Assembly (NCBI RefSeq): GCF_010906925.1
Contig: NZ_VTVE01000001.1
Span: 1,054,001-1,118,000, forward strand
DNA length: 64,000 nucleotides
Reading direction: 5' to 3'
From: Pseudobutyrivibrio xylanivorans
GTDB lineage: Bacteria > Bacillota > Clostridia > Lachnospirales > Lachnospiraceae
The notes under the pieces were generated by a model. The model did no database searches. It saw nothing but the letters and a program-made list of their open reading frames with translations, and was not told the origin of the DNA. A program made the position numbers and the translations under genes. Below, in pieces: positions 25,888 through 34,392 of the stretch (positions within the stretch are counted from its first letter, which is position 1; the number at the start of each line of letters is the position of its first letter).

Positions 25888-27120
25888 CTACTTAATAGAT
25901 ATAATATGCTCCCATTTTTTACCAGAAGCTGCAGATATCTCCCCAAATCCCAAATCCGTAATTGCGATAGAAACAGCAACATCAGAAATAGGACTAGCCT
26001 CAATACGAAGTCTAGTAGTTCTATTTTCTCTCTTTGGCATATCTGTAAGTTCAAGAACCTCTGTATGAGCCTCTCTAGACTCAGGTCTTTGAATGAAAAA
26101 TTCTATTTCTGGCTCTCCATCAAGGATAACCTCACACTCACCCTTTACATCATACCAGCTCTGTCCAGCATCTATGAGTGTATAAAACTTCATCACATTG
26201 TTATCAAGAATCTTAATTGAAAGATTCATCTTAAGGTCGTTGTCGCCAATAAATATAAATGGCCAATCTCTATTTCCTTCTTTTATGTACCCTGCGTAAC
26301 ATGCTCCCTTTGAATAGAGATTCTTACCTAAGAATACCTTTCGTCCCTTGCACAATTTGGTAAGAGATGATTTCATCCAATCACCATCAAAACCATCTCC
26401 GACAAGATAGACGGCTGAGTAAAGCTCATTGCCAATTGTATCTGTAACAATCTTCTCGAAAAGCTCGTCACGGTTGTCTATGATATCACCATGGTTGGCC
26501 ACATCAAGCGTAATAAGCTGTGGTCTTGTACTTTGATTTCTGTTTAAAACACAAGAGACAACATTGGAGCCACTATAATCAAAAAGGGCCACCTTGTATA
26601 AGAATAATTCTGGCTTTTGCGAAAGAGCATAATAATAGAAACACTCATTTCTATCAATTAACATCAGCTGCTTAGATGAAAAGCCAAGCTTAGATGCCAC
26701 ATAATTCATAAGCTCCATGATTTCAAGGCTAACCTGCTCGACGCAAATTATCAGCTTATCGATACTGTCCATCGCAGCCATAGGACCTGGAATAGAAAAA
26801 ATCTTATTGAAGAAAATAACAAGTAAATCCTGGGCTTCATAGGAAGAATCATCGATAAAAACCATATCCTTTTTCAGCGCAAGAGTAAAAAGGTCTTCAA
26901 CTAAAACAGCCTCTTTTGTGCGACTGCGTTTGATGGCCTCATCACCGAAAAACCATTGGCTCATGCCAACTCTCTTAGCCACAGTAGTAGGAATAGAATA
27001 ACATTCTTCTCCAAGTACTGTACTAACAGTAGAAGGCTCTGCCATATCGGCCTTATAAAGGCTAACGACGGTAGATTTAGCGCTTATATCAATTCCTAAA
27101 AAAGCTCCCTCTGAACTCAT
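25888..27120 (-). CDS. Divergent Hsp70/actin-fold ATPase (DUF5716-like)
   Basis: The 410-residue protein has an Hsp70-type plan. Phosphate-1 loop FLGIDISAKSTVVSLYK is at residues 7-23, a DnaK-like YSIPTTVAK...FFGDEAIKRSRT at 41-67, a phosphate-2-like FDYSGSNVVSCVLN near 178-191, and the adenosine-type motif VYLVGDGFDGDWM near 248-260 followed by KNLYSKGACYAG. From about 300 a beta-rich C-terminal region ends in ITDLGFGEISAASGKKWE, recalling a short Hsp70 substrate-binding beta domain. It is far smaller than DnaK (~610). I recall this family as DUF5716, linked to DUF5717; confirmation needs an HMM search. Confidence 0.72.
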   Translation of the reverse strand: MSSEGAFLGIDISAKSTVVSLYKADMAEPSTVSTVLGEECYSIPTTVAKRVGMSQWFFGDEAIKRSRTKEAVLVEDLFTLALKKDMVFIDDSSYEAQDLLVIFFNKIFSIPGPMAAMDSIDKLIICVEQVSLEIMELMNYVASKLGFSSKQLMLIDRNECFYYYALSQKPELFLYKVALFDYSGSNVVSCVLNRNQSTRPQLITLDVANHGDIIDNRDELFEKIVTDTIGNELYSAVYLVGDGFDGDWMKSSLTKLCKGRKVFLGKNLYSKGACYAGYIKEGNRDWPFIFIGDNDLKMNLSIKILDNNVMKFYTLIDAGQSWYDVKGECEVILDGEPEIEFFIQRPESREAHTEVLELTDMPKRENRTTRLRIEASPISDVAVSIAITDLGFGEISAASGKKWEHIISIK

Positions 27121-27139
27121 AAAACTCCTTCACTCAATA

Positions 27140-30100
27140 TTATAATATTGAGAAAATATTATTGGTAACTGTCTCAAGCCCTTGATATTTCTTCATTGAA
27201 GCTGCAAGAGCTTCCATTTCTCCATACAGGCTATATCGAGAAATGTCATTCATCAGAGCATATCTGCCAGTTGTGTTGTCTAACTCATCACTAGCTACAA
27301 ATGTATCACTCTTAAGAGGCTCCTCCGACTGTTCGTCACAATAGATCTCGTATTTAAGCTCATCCCCATAAAACAGAATAAACTGCTTTACGTACAAGCC
27401 ATCGTACATCTCTATCATATCCTCTTCCACTGCCTGACCACCATTTACAGAGTAGGCGATGGTAATTGACTGACGTGGGTCACTGTTAAACTCAATAAAA
27501 TGCTTGTCATAGAGATGATATTTGATTTTAAGCTCCTGATTGCATCCTGCAAAGAAACCAAAATATTGATTTCTAAGGATTGCGTCAGCCAGGAGGATAT
27601 CAAGCATCTCCATATCATCCTCATCCAAATCCTTTGAGGTGCATAGATATTTCAAAAGGGCAATTCTCATACTCTCATTGACAGCAAGTCCCTTTTTATA
27701 TCTATTGTAAATATAAGAGAAAATAATCTCCGGAATCTCCTGTCCATCAGAAAGGTACGCATGTGCCTGGTAAGTAAGGAATGCCTCCACAATCATCTTA
27801 TTGTTCTTGCGAGCAGCATAAGCCTCAAAAATATCCATTATTCCTTCTGGAAGGAAATCTCTATAAAGAACCTGGGTGATAATTCGCTCAGCAAACTCAA
27901 CCACATCCTCGCCCTTTTCGTAGGCATTATCAAAAACCTTCATCATAGTCTTTGTAGGACCTACGTAAAAACGAATTAGATAACGAATCATATCACTATG
28001 ATATAATCCCTCTTCTGTTAAATGAGCTACAAGCCCAACTAAGAAGTCATCTAACTTTTCAGGATTTTGATTAATCATAAACTGGCATAGCTTTTTCGCT
28101 GCCCCATTATCAAGAGAGGTAGCATTGGTGTTTTTAATCATATAGTAAGCTTCTTCGTACTTGCTTCTATAGATAAATACCTCAAGCACAGAGGCTATTG
28201 TGGCTGCATCTAAAGAGGTAAGATCTGCCTCATTCATAAAATGCTTTTCAATGACAGCCTCTCGGTCATTAAAACGAAGAATCTCGATAATCTTAGGATA
28301 AAGCTTTCTAAGATAATCAGCAGAAAGCTGCTTAGCGTTAATGAGTAACTCCGCCTCATCTGCATCCTGCTCTGATTTTTCATTAATCTCACCCTTATTT
28401 TCCAAATCCATAATGGCATAAGGAAGATTTAAAGGAGTAAGGCTTCTAAGTGTACCCATGTAAGCTTCTGGATGAATAACATCCTCTATCAAATAGGCAT
28501 CCTCATCCACAAACAAAAATCCATTTTCATCCTCTAGGAAAATAACACCCTTTTTCCCGATATAAGGAAAATATGCCTTGTGGTCGGAAATATTGGCAAT
28601 AGTAGGCGCCTTAAACTCATCCTGATAGAGAAAAATTCTATTAACATCAGAATTGATAACTGCAATCTTTTTCTTAAATGCAAGTTCAGAAACAAGACGA
28701 GCAATCTCAGAATCAAATATTCCCATCTCCATGAGGCGCTGATAGCAAACTGCCAGATTATCATCAAGACGACCTATTTTTAACTGCTCAAGCGCAAATG
28801 TCTCAATGGCAGACTCATACTGCTCATAGGTCTCTGGATCCTCGCTCTTGTGCAAAATAATATTGGCATACAAAAGAGCCTTTTTCTCAGGTGAAAGCTC
28901 ATTATTGTATTTAAAGAACATGGTGAGAAGCTTAGGCAGCTTATCAACTGAATAGTCTGGAAGACTCTCCATGTAAGCCTCAAAAAGGCCAGACACATGC
29001 AAATTAGAATCTATAGCCAGCTTGAACCACTTAAGGAATCTATCCTCTACATAGTTGGCCTTAAGCAAATATGTAACAATGCCAAGCAATAATTTCAAAT
29101 CAGGATATACCTTGTAGCACTCCTCCAAAATAGGAAGCACCATTGGGTTATATGTGCGCTCAGTTTCAAGAACATGAACCATCTGAATAGCTATGTCATT
29201 GTTAATAGCCTTTTTCTTCCGCGCCCAGTTAAGTATTTTGACAGTAAGCTCGTCAAACCCAGAAATCAAATATGGGTCCTGAACAAATATATAGTATGCC
29301 TCAATATACAAAAGAGGCGAATCATAGCCATCGCTAATCCACTCTCCTATATCTCGAAGCTTGGCTGTAGGATTTTTAATGTATTCTTTTCTGAGGAAAA
29401 GGAGGAACCAAAAAATCCTAACATCGTCATAATGCTCTCTAAAAATAGACTCAATAGTCTCAGTAAGCCTATCTACATAACCTTCCTCACGCTCAATAAG
29501 AGTGCAAATATAAAGCAAAAACGCCCAGTCACCGCTGCCCTTATCCTCGATTGTACGCTTTAGATCCTGAATAATCCAAAGGGCCTCCTGCTTTTGATTG
29601 TTAGTCACGTATAAAAGAGCCTTCATCAGAAGGATATAATTATCATCTGCAAGATCTGGTGCCAATGAATCAATCATCTCAAGAGTCTTAGTGCACCACT
29701 GGCCTGTAGTAATATTTCTAAGTCTGAAATCCTCATAGAGACGACATGCATTAAGCTTGATAAGATTAGTCTCATGGGAAACTGTATCAAGGACAGTGCC
29801 TTCCTTGTCCGCAGTGGCAAGGATTGTAATCTCCCTATGAATATTACGATAATCAAATGAAATGCGTGCGTAATTAAGACCAGCATGCATCTTTTCCTTG
29901 TGAACATAGTAATTCATGGTAAAGATAGAGCCCAAGAAAAAGTCAGATGTAATATGGCTCTTATCAATAGACACAAAGTCAGCATCACAAGAAACAGCAA
30001 TATCAATATAGCCCCAAGTAGATCTGGTAATCTCTATTTCACCTTTTATATTTTCATTAATCTCGTAGTATTTATCACATCTTTCATCTAGGTCAAAGGT

Positions 30101-30673
30101 CATCTTCTCTTTGAGTCCACATGAAACTAAAAACTCGTCAACATTGATAGCAGAAATAGGCGCCGCCTTAAATCCCCTGTACAAAAGACGGGTACGCTTG
30201 TCCATATCTAATATAAAATTAGCAAAACGATCTGAATAGAAAAGAGAAACAGCCTCTGTAAATCTATTCTGAGCAAAGTCTGCATATTCTTGAAGAGTAC
30301 GAATCTCTCCATTTGAGGAAATAAGAGGTGGCTTAATATAGCTAATTGTAAAAGGAATATAATTTTCAACTCCTACCGCAACAATTACAAAATCACCCTT
30401 TAATTCCTCCCCAACTTTAAAATTTAAATCATCAACTGTATAGTGAATTTTAACATTAACACTGTCAAATAAAGGTTCCTGGATTTTGATGTATGGATTG
30501 GTGCAATAAATTACACCTCTGATTTTTACATCATTAAGACTCTTAAAAGAAATCTCCCCTGAAAAAGAATCATGAATAAAGCAAGTCTCATGGATTTGCT
30601 CAACATCAAACTCAATATTTGGTTTTAAGTCGCCGAATTTATCCTCTGAAATTCGATAGATTCTTTTTCTCAA
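27140..30673 (-). CDS. Giant beta-sandwich plus alpha-solenoid protein (DUF5717-like)
   Basis: The first gene of the operon encodes 1177 residues without signal peptide or membrane segment. The first ~300 residues are beta-rich with two Ig-like units, each holding a short DFxxG/SFxY-type strand pattern. About 320-1040 is a continuous helical solenoid with TPR-like hairpins (for example NNQKQEALWIIQDLKRTIED near 355). The C-terminal ~140 residues return to beta strands and a final helix. I recall it as DUF5717. It is followed after 19 bases by the Hsp70-like ATPase gene, so it may be its client-binding platform (inference). The start has AGAGGT-like spacing before ATG. Confidence 0.7.
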   Translation of the reverse strand: MRKRIYRISEDKFGDLKPNIEFDVEQIHETCFIHDSFSGEISFKSLNDVKIRGVIYCTNPYIKIQEPLFDSVNVKIHYTVDDLNFKVGEELKGDFVIVAVGVENYIPFTISYIKPPLISSNGEIRTLQEYADFAQNRFTEAVSLFYSDRFANFILDMDKRTRLLYRGFKAAPISAINVDEFLVSCGLKEKMTFDLDERCDKYYEINENIKGEIEITRSTWGYIDIAVSCDADFVSIDKSHITSDFFLGSIFTMNYYVHKEKMHAGLNYARISFDYRNIHREITILATADKEGTVLDTVSHETNLIKLNACRLYEDFRLRNITTGQWCTKTLEMIDSLAPDLADDNYILLMKALLYVTNNQKQEALWIIQDLKRTIEDKGSGDWAFLLYICTLIEREEGYVDRLTETIESIFREHYDDVRIFWFLLFLRKEYIKNPTAKLRDIGEWISDGYDSPLLYIEAYYIFVQDPYLISGFDELTVKILNWARKKKAINNDIAIQMVHVLETERTYNPMVLPILEECYKVYPDLKLLLGIVTYLLKANYVEDRFLKWFKLAIDSNLHVSGLFEAYMESLPDYSVDKLPKLLTMFFKYNNELSPEKKALLYANIILHKSEDPETYEQYESAIETFALEQLKIGRLDDNLAVCYQRLMEMGIFDSEIARLVSELAFKKKIAVINSDVNRIFLYQDEFKAPTIANISDHKAYFPYIGKKGVIFLEDENGFLFVDEDAYLIEDVIHPEAYMGTLRSLTPLNLPYAIMDLENKGEINEKSEQDADEAELLINAKQLSADYLRKLYPKIIEILRFNDREAVIEKHFMNEADLTSLDAATIASVLEVFIYRSKYEEAYYMIKNTNATSLDNGAAKKLCQFMINQNPEKLDDFLVGLVAHLTEEGLYHSDMIRYLIRFYVGPTKTMMKVFDNAYEKGEDVVEFAERIITQVLYRDFLPEGIMDIFEAYAARKNNKMIVEAFLTYQAHAYLSDGQEIPEIIFSYIYNRYKKGLAVNESMRIALLKYLCTSKDLDEDDMEMLDILLADAILRNQYFGFFAGCNQELKIKYHLYDKHFIEFNSDPRQSITIAYSVNGGQAVEEDMIEMYDGLYVKQFILFYGDELKYEIYCDEQSEEPLKSDTFVASDELDNTTGRYALMNDISRYSLYGEMEALAASMKKYQGLETVTNNIFSIL

Positions 30674-30743
30674 AACATTACCTCTTTCATATTAGTTTGC
30701 AAAAATAAGCCTTTGCACACTAATCCTAGCATATTCATAGTCA

Positions 30744-30771
30744 ATTATAGCACAACATGTTGTGTTTTCAA
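30744..30771 (-). promoter_or_regulatory. Promoter of the Hsp70-like operon
   Basis: On the minus strand TTGAAA (30766-30771) and TATAAT (30744-30749) are 16 bases apart, about 71 bases before the start codon of the 1177-residue gene. The spacer is filled by a perfect palindrome. Confidence 0.8.
30751..30764. promoter_or_regulatory. Candidate operator: 14-base perfect palindrome
   Basis: CACAACATGTTGTG is a perfect 14-base palindrome lying between the -35 and -10 boxes of the operon promoter, where a bound repressor would block RNA polymerase. A second inverted repeat, ATCCATAA-5-TTATGGAT (30777-30797), lies just upstream of the -35 box and between the two divergent genes. Confidence 0.55.
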
Positions 30772-30861
30772 ACGTTATCCATAACAAACTTATGGATATT
30801 TAGTCTAGTCGGTGCTATTATGTAGATGTTTAAAAAAATGCTTATATTTCAAGGAGAAATC

Positions 30862-31950
30862 ATGATAAAACACAAGGATCATTTTCACGGAAGTGACTTA
30901 GAAAAAATTGAGCAAATTTATGGCATAAAAAAAGAGGACATCATAAGCTTTTCTGCTAATGTAAATCCACTTGGCATCTCTCCTAACCTTAGAGATGGCA
31001 TTGCTAAAAATATTGACTGCATCACTACATATCCTGACAGAGATTATGTTCAGCTTAGAAAATGTATTGCAGAGTACTGCGGCACAGAGACAGACAATAT
31101 CATTGTAGGAAATGGTTCTACAGAGCTTATTTCCCTTTTCATCCAAATTGAAAAGCCAAAGAAGGCATTAATCTTAGGCCCTACCTACTCTGAATACGAA
31201 CGTGAAATTGCTCTAGAGGGAGGCAAGACAATCTATTACCCTCTCAGAGAGGAAAACGACTTTGTTTTAGATGTTAACCACTTTATAAGCAAGCTGTCAG
31301 AGGATATTGATATGCTTGTTATATGTAATCCAAATAACCCTACAGGTACTGCAATTAACAATCATGACATGAGAAAAATACTTGATGCCTGCAAGGAATG
31401 CGACATATTTGTAATGGTGGATGAAACTTATGTTGAGTTTGCTGAAAACATAAAAGAAGTTTCATCGGTGAGCCTCACTCGCACCTACGGCAATATTGCA
31501 ATACTTCGCGGTACATCGAAGTTTTTTGCAGCTCCAGGTCTTAGGCTTGGATACGCCATCTGCTCTAATTCAGATTTGATGTCAGTTATGAACCAAAGAA
31601 AAGATCCTTGGACAATCAACTCTATTGCTGTTATTGCTGGAACACTTATGTTTTCAGATACCAAATACATAGAGGCCACTCGTTCACTTATCGCATCAGA
31701 GAGAAATCGTCTATACGATATTTTTGAAAAGAGCTCTAGATTCAAGCCATATTGGCCACATGGTAATTTTATGCTATTGAAAATTCTTGAGGATGGAATT
31801 ACCAGCAATGACTTATTTGATAAATGCATTAGAGCCGGTCTTATGATAAGAGACTGTTCTACTTTCCCTTATCTAGGCGAGAATTACATTAGATTCTGCT
31901 TTATGAATCCTAAAGACAATGACCGTCTTGTAGACTTACTTTTAAATTAA
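30862..31950 (+). CDS. cobD: Threonine-phosphate decarboxylase-like PLP aminotransferase (CobD/HisC family)
   Basis: This class I/II aminotransferase-fold protein most resembles CobD, which decarboxylates L-threonine phosphate to the aminopropanol phosphate arm of cobalamin; HisC is the close alternative. The start at 30862 has AAGGAG six bases upstream (a 12-codon longer frame lacks a site). In the 362 residues, an N-terminal HFHGSDLEKIEQIYGI, then SFSANVNPLGISPN and YPDRDY are CobD-like. The PLP lysine is in GTSKFFAAPGLRLGYA near 228 and ICNPNNPTGT binds cofactor. The window also has cobI but no other cobalamin genes. Confidence 0.8.
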   Translation: MIKHKDHFHGSDLEKIEQIYGIKKEDIISFSANVNPLGISPNLRDGIAKNIDCITTYPDRDYVQLRKCIAEYCGTETDNIIVGNGSTELISLFIQIEKPKKALILGPTYSEYEREIALEGGKTIYYPLREENDFVLDVNHFISKLSEDIDMLVICNPNNPTGTAINNHDMRKILDACKECDIFVMVDETYVEFAENIKEVSSVSLTRTYGNIAILRGTSKFFAAPGLRLGYAICSNSDLMSVMNQRKDPWTINSIAVIAGTLMFSDTKYIEATRSLIASERNRLYDIFEKSSRFKPYWPHGNFMLLKILEDGITSNDLFDKCIRAGLMIRDCSTFPYLGENYIRFCFMNPKDNDRLVDLLLN

Positions 31951-31960
31951 ATAGCACTAA

Positions 31961-31992
31961 AAAAGACCTTTTGTTTTCACAAAAGGTCTTTT
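31961..31992. terminator. Bidirectional terminator between cobD-like and GH25 genes
   Basis: A perfect 13-base inverted repeat (AAAAGACCTTTTG/CAAAAGGTCTTTT) with a 6-base loop lies between convergent genes and has A- and T-runs on both sides. Confidence 0.9.
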
Positions 31993-31996
31993 CATA

Positions 31997-33007
31997 TTAA
32001 GGCTTAAGCCAAATATCCATATCAACGCTTCCTTCGATACCATTTACATGGCCTGACTCTGTATACTGCCAGAGATCAAATTCATAAGGCCAATAAAACT
32101 CCTGATTGTATCCCGCAAACCATTTTTTATAGTCAGTAAGCTGGTTCAAATCTAAAAGCATAGCCCCCATTTCAGTGTTATGATATATCATCGTGTCATA
32201 ACCAGCACCCTCAACTGTATTCAAAAATACTTTTGTAAGATTTGTACGTTCATCAACAGAAAGAATGTTAGTACGAGCATCTTTTGCAGCAACTTTTTCC
32301 ACGTCAAACACTATAGGTAATTGTAGCTCATAACCATCTAGTATATTTAAAACTGTGGCAGCCTCTTCCACTACCTCAGCCTCGTTGATGGCCTGAGAAA
32401 AAACATATACGCCAACATCAAGTCCGGCAGCCTGTGCTCCCTCTATATTCTCTACACATTTCTCATCAACCATGAGCTTTCCTGTGCCATAGCCCCTATA
32501 CAAAGCTCTGACAAAAACAAACTCTACTCCATCAGCAGCAACTGCCTCCCAATCAATATCTCCCTGATGGGATGACACATCAATTCCAAATCTAGAAACA
32601 GTCTGTCCATCTGAATAAGAGTATCTACCAGTAGTCTCATCTACCGACAAATTTTCAACTTTATATTCATTTTTAGCCAATGAATCATCTATCTCTACGA
32701 AATTGTATCTATTATTAGCTGCTACAACTATATAATCAGGATAAAATGACTTGAGAACTGCAATAACTGATGAACCATCCTCAAGTGAGCCCTTAAGATT
32801 GGCAAGAACAGATATTTTACCCTGATCTATGCCCTCTTCCTTGGCCTCTTCAATGAGAGCCTCAACTTCCTCGCTAGTGTATGACTTGCCAGTCTTAACC
32901 TGAATACGGTTGTGAGTGTCTGCGACAATATAAATTACCCCAACTGCAACCAATGTCAAAATAATAGATAGAATTGATACCAAGAAATAACGAAATGCTC
33001 TTCTCAT
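31997..33007 (-). CDS. Glycoside hydrolase family 25 (lysozyme-type) membrane-anchored protein
   Basis: GH25 enzymes cut the N-acetylmuramic acid-N-acetylglucosamine bond of peptidoglycan. The 336-residue protein has an N-terminal membrane anchor (about 8-30), a linker domain, and the catalytic domain from about 140: FGIDVSSHQGDIDWEAVAAD (catalytic-site Asp), FVRALYRG, VGVYVFSQA and the central PIVFDVEKV acidic pair, then MIYHNT and WQYTESGHVNGIEG at the end. The full family pattern suggests an active cell-wall hydrolase on the outer face of the membrane. It starts three bases after the GNAT gene. Confidence 0.92.
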   Translation of the reverse strand: MRRAFRYFLVSILSIILTLVAVGVIYIVADTHNRIQVKTGKSYTSEEVEALIEEAKEEGIDQGKISVLANLKGSLEDGSSVIAVLKSFYPDYIVVAANNRYNFVEIDDSLAKNEYKVENLSVDETTGRYSYSDGQTVSRFGIDVSSHQGDIDWEAVAADGVEFVFVRALYRGYGTGKLMVDEKCVENIEGAQAAGLDVGVYVFSQAINEAEVVEEAATVLNILDGYELQLPIVFDVEKVAAKDARTNILSVDERTNLTKVFLNTVEGAGYDTMIYHNTEMGAMLLDLNQLTDYKKWFAGYNQEFYWPYEFDLWQYTESGHVNGIEGSVDMDIWLKP

Positions 33008-33010
33008 AAC

Positions 33011-33538
33011 TTATAATTTTAATGTCATATCATCAAGCGAACCTATCTGCTTGCGATACCACACAATCCCCTTCCATTCTCCGAATTTGTAACCTATGTT
33101 AGTAAAATGTCCTACTTCTTCAAAGCCAAGAGCCTTGTGAAAAGCAATGCTTGCAACATTATCATCTGTGATTACACCGTACATATACTTGTAACCAATA
33201 GCTGATAATCTGCGTTCTAATTCCTCGTACAATGCACGTCCAATCCCAGCTTTTTTAGGAACCTCTGGTGAGGTGTAAATAGTAGATTCTACAGAAAACT
33301 TGTAGGCATCGTGATGTCTAATCTGACCAGCATAGGCCATACCAATGACCTTGCCTGATTCATCACATGCCACAATATAAGGATATGCTTTTTTTGTTTC
33401 AACTATTGAATCCTCATAGTCCTGAATAGAACCATTGACCTCTGAAAAAGTAACGAATGAATTGGCTACATAGTAACCATAAATATCTCTGATAGCTGAG
33501 GCATCACTAATCTCAGCCTCTCTAATGGTAAATTCCAT
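33011..33538 (-). CDS. GNAT-family N-acetyltransferase (phosphinothricin acetyltransferase-like)
   Basis: The 175-residue protein follows the Pat/Bar-type GNAT layout: TIREAEISDASAIRDIYGYY at the start, a central strand VIGMAYAGQ near 68, the acetyl-CoA-binding KKAGIGRALYEELERRL near 95-111, and NVASIAFHKALGFEEVGHF near 128-146. Such enzymes acetylate primary amines of amino-acid-like compounds; the substrate is not predictable here. It is the upstream member of a pair with the GH25 gene. Confidence 0.87.
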   Translation of the reverse strand: MEFTIREAEISDASAIRDIYGYYVANSFVTFSEVNGSIQDYEDSIVETKKAYPYIVACDESGKVIGMAYAGQIRHHDAYKFSVESTIYTSPEVPKKAGIGRALYEELERRLSAIGYKYMYGVITDDNVASIAFHKALGFEEVGHFTNIGYKFGEWKGIVWYRKQIGSLDDMTLKL

Positions 33539-33680
33539 TGCTTATCTCCTAAATAAAACGATAAAAAAATTCTAACAAATATTAAAAATAGGGTCAATGG
33601 AAGAACCCTTATGACTTTACAAAAATAGCAAATAGTCTTATAAGTATTAAGGATAATCCAAAAGAAGCACGAGGTAAAAA

Positions 33681-34331
33681 ATGAAATATAACACTATACT
33701 CTTTGATTTAGACGGAACTCTTTTATATACCCTAGAGGATCTTACCGACAGCATTAATTACATGCTTTCAAAATATAACTATCCTACACATCCAATTGAA
33801 AGCGTTAGGCAATTTGTAGGAAATGGACTTAGAATGCTAGTTACACGAGCCCTTCCAAATGGAGAAAATCAGGAAGGATTCGATGATTTTTTAAATGAAT
33901 TTATCGATTATTATAATCACCATAACAGAATCAAAACCAAGCCATACCCAGGCATACTTGAAACCACCGAAAAACTTGCTTCTATGGGAATTAATATGGC
34001 CATTGTAACTAACAAAGGTCAGACAGCCACCAATTCTCTACTAGAGGACTACTTCAAGCCACATATAACAATTGCAATTGGAGATGATGGAAATCACGCA
34101 AGAAAGCCAGATCCTGAGCCAATCAACATGGCACTAAAAGCACTTGGTGCAAATGATAAATCAAAAGTTCTTTATGTAGGGGACTCTGATGTAGATGCAA
34201 CAACTGCAGAAAACTCCGGACTAGACTATGTACTATGCACTTACGGTTTTCGAGATATGGAAGACTTAAAAGAATTTAAGCCGGTGGCATTCATAGACTC
34301 AATAGACAAATTATTAGATGTAATCAAATAA
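33681..34331 (+). CDS. HAD-family phosphatase (phosphoglycolate phosphatase-like)
   Basis: The 216-residue hydrolase has the HAD motif I nucleophile in FDLDGTLLYTLED (Asp9/Asp11), motif II Thr in IVTNKG near 113, motif III Lys in KPDPEP near 153 and motif IV VLYVGDSDVDATTAENSG near 173-190. The helical cap between 20 and 85 fits the Gph/PpaX branch, which removes 2-phosphoglycolate or other small phosphates. It stands alone on the plus strand between two minus-strand genes and has a terminator. Confidence 0.9.
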   Translation: MKYNTILFDLDGTLLYTLEDLTDSINYMLSKYNYPTHPIESVRQFVGNGLRMLVTRALPNGENQEGFDDFLNEFIDYYNHHNRIKTKPYPGILETTEKLASMGINMAIVTNKGQTATNSLLEDYFKPHITIAIGDDGNHARKPDPEPINMALKALGANDKSKVLYVGDSDVDATTAENSGLDYVLCTYGFRDMEDLKEFKPVAFIDSIDKLLDVIK

Positions 34332-34332
34332 G

Positions 34333-34361
34333 AAATAGGCACTGAATTCAGTGCCTATTTT
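34333..34361. terminator. Bidirectional terminator after the HAD phosphatase gene
   Basis: AAATAGGCACTGAATTCAGTGCCTATTT is a near-perfect palindrome located two bases after the stop codon and followed by T-rich sequence, between convergent genes. Confidence 0.88.
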
Positions 34362-34392
34362 AGTGTTCAAATATTGTAATTAAATAATGGCC

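Noticed and set aside
29174-29563. 129-codon plus-strand frame within the 1177-residue gene
   Set aside because: It has no ribosome binding site and no recognisable protein pattern, and it lies wholly antisense to a gene with consistent coding character.
25046-30673. Type VI-like or anti-phage defence system in the Hsp70-like operon
   Set aside because: There is no nuclease, toxin, helicase, TIR or pore-forming motif, and the surrounding region is core chromosome, so defence is not supported.
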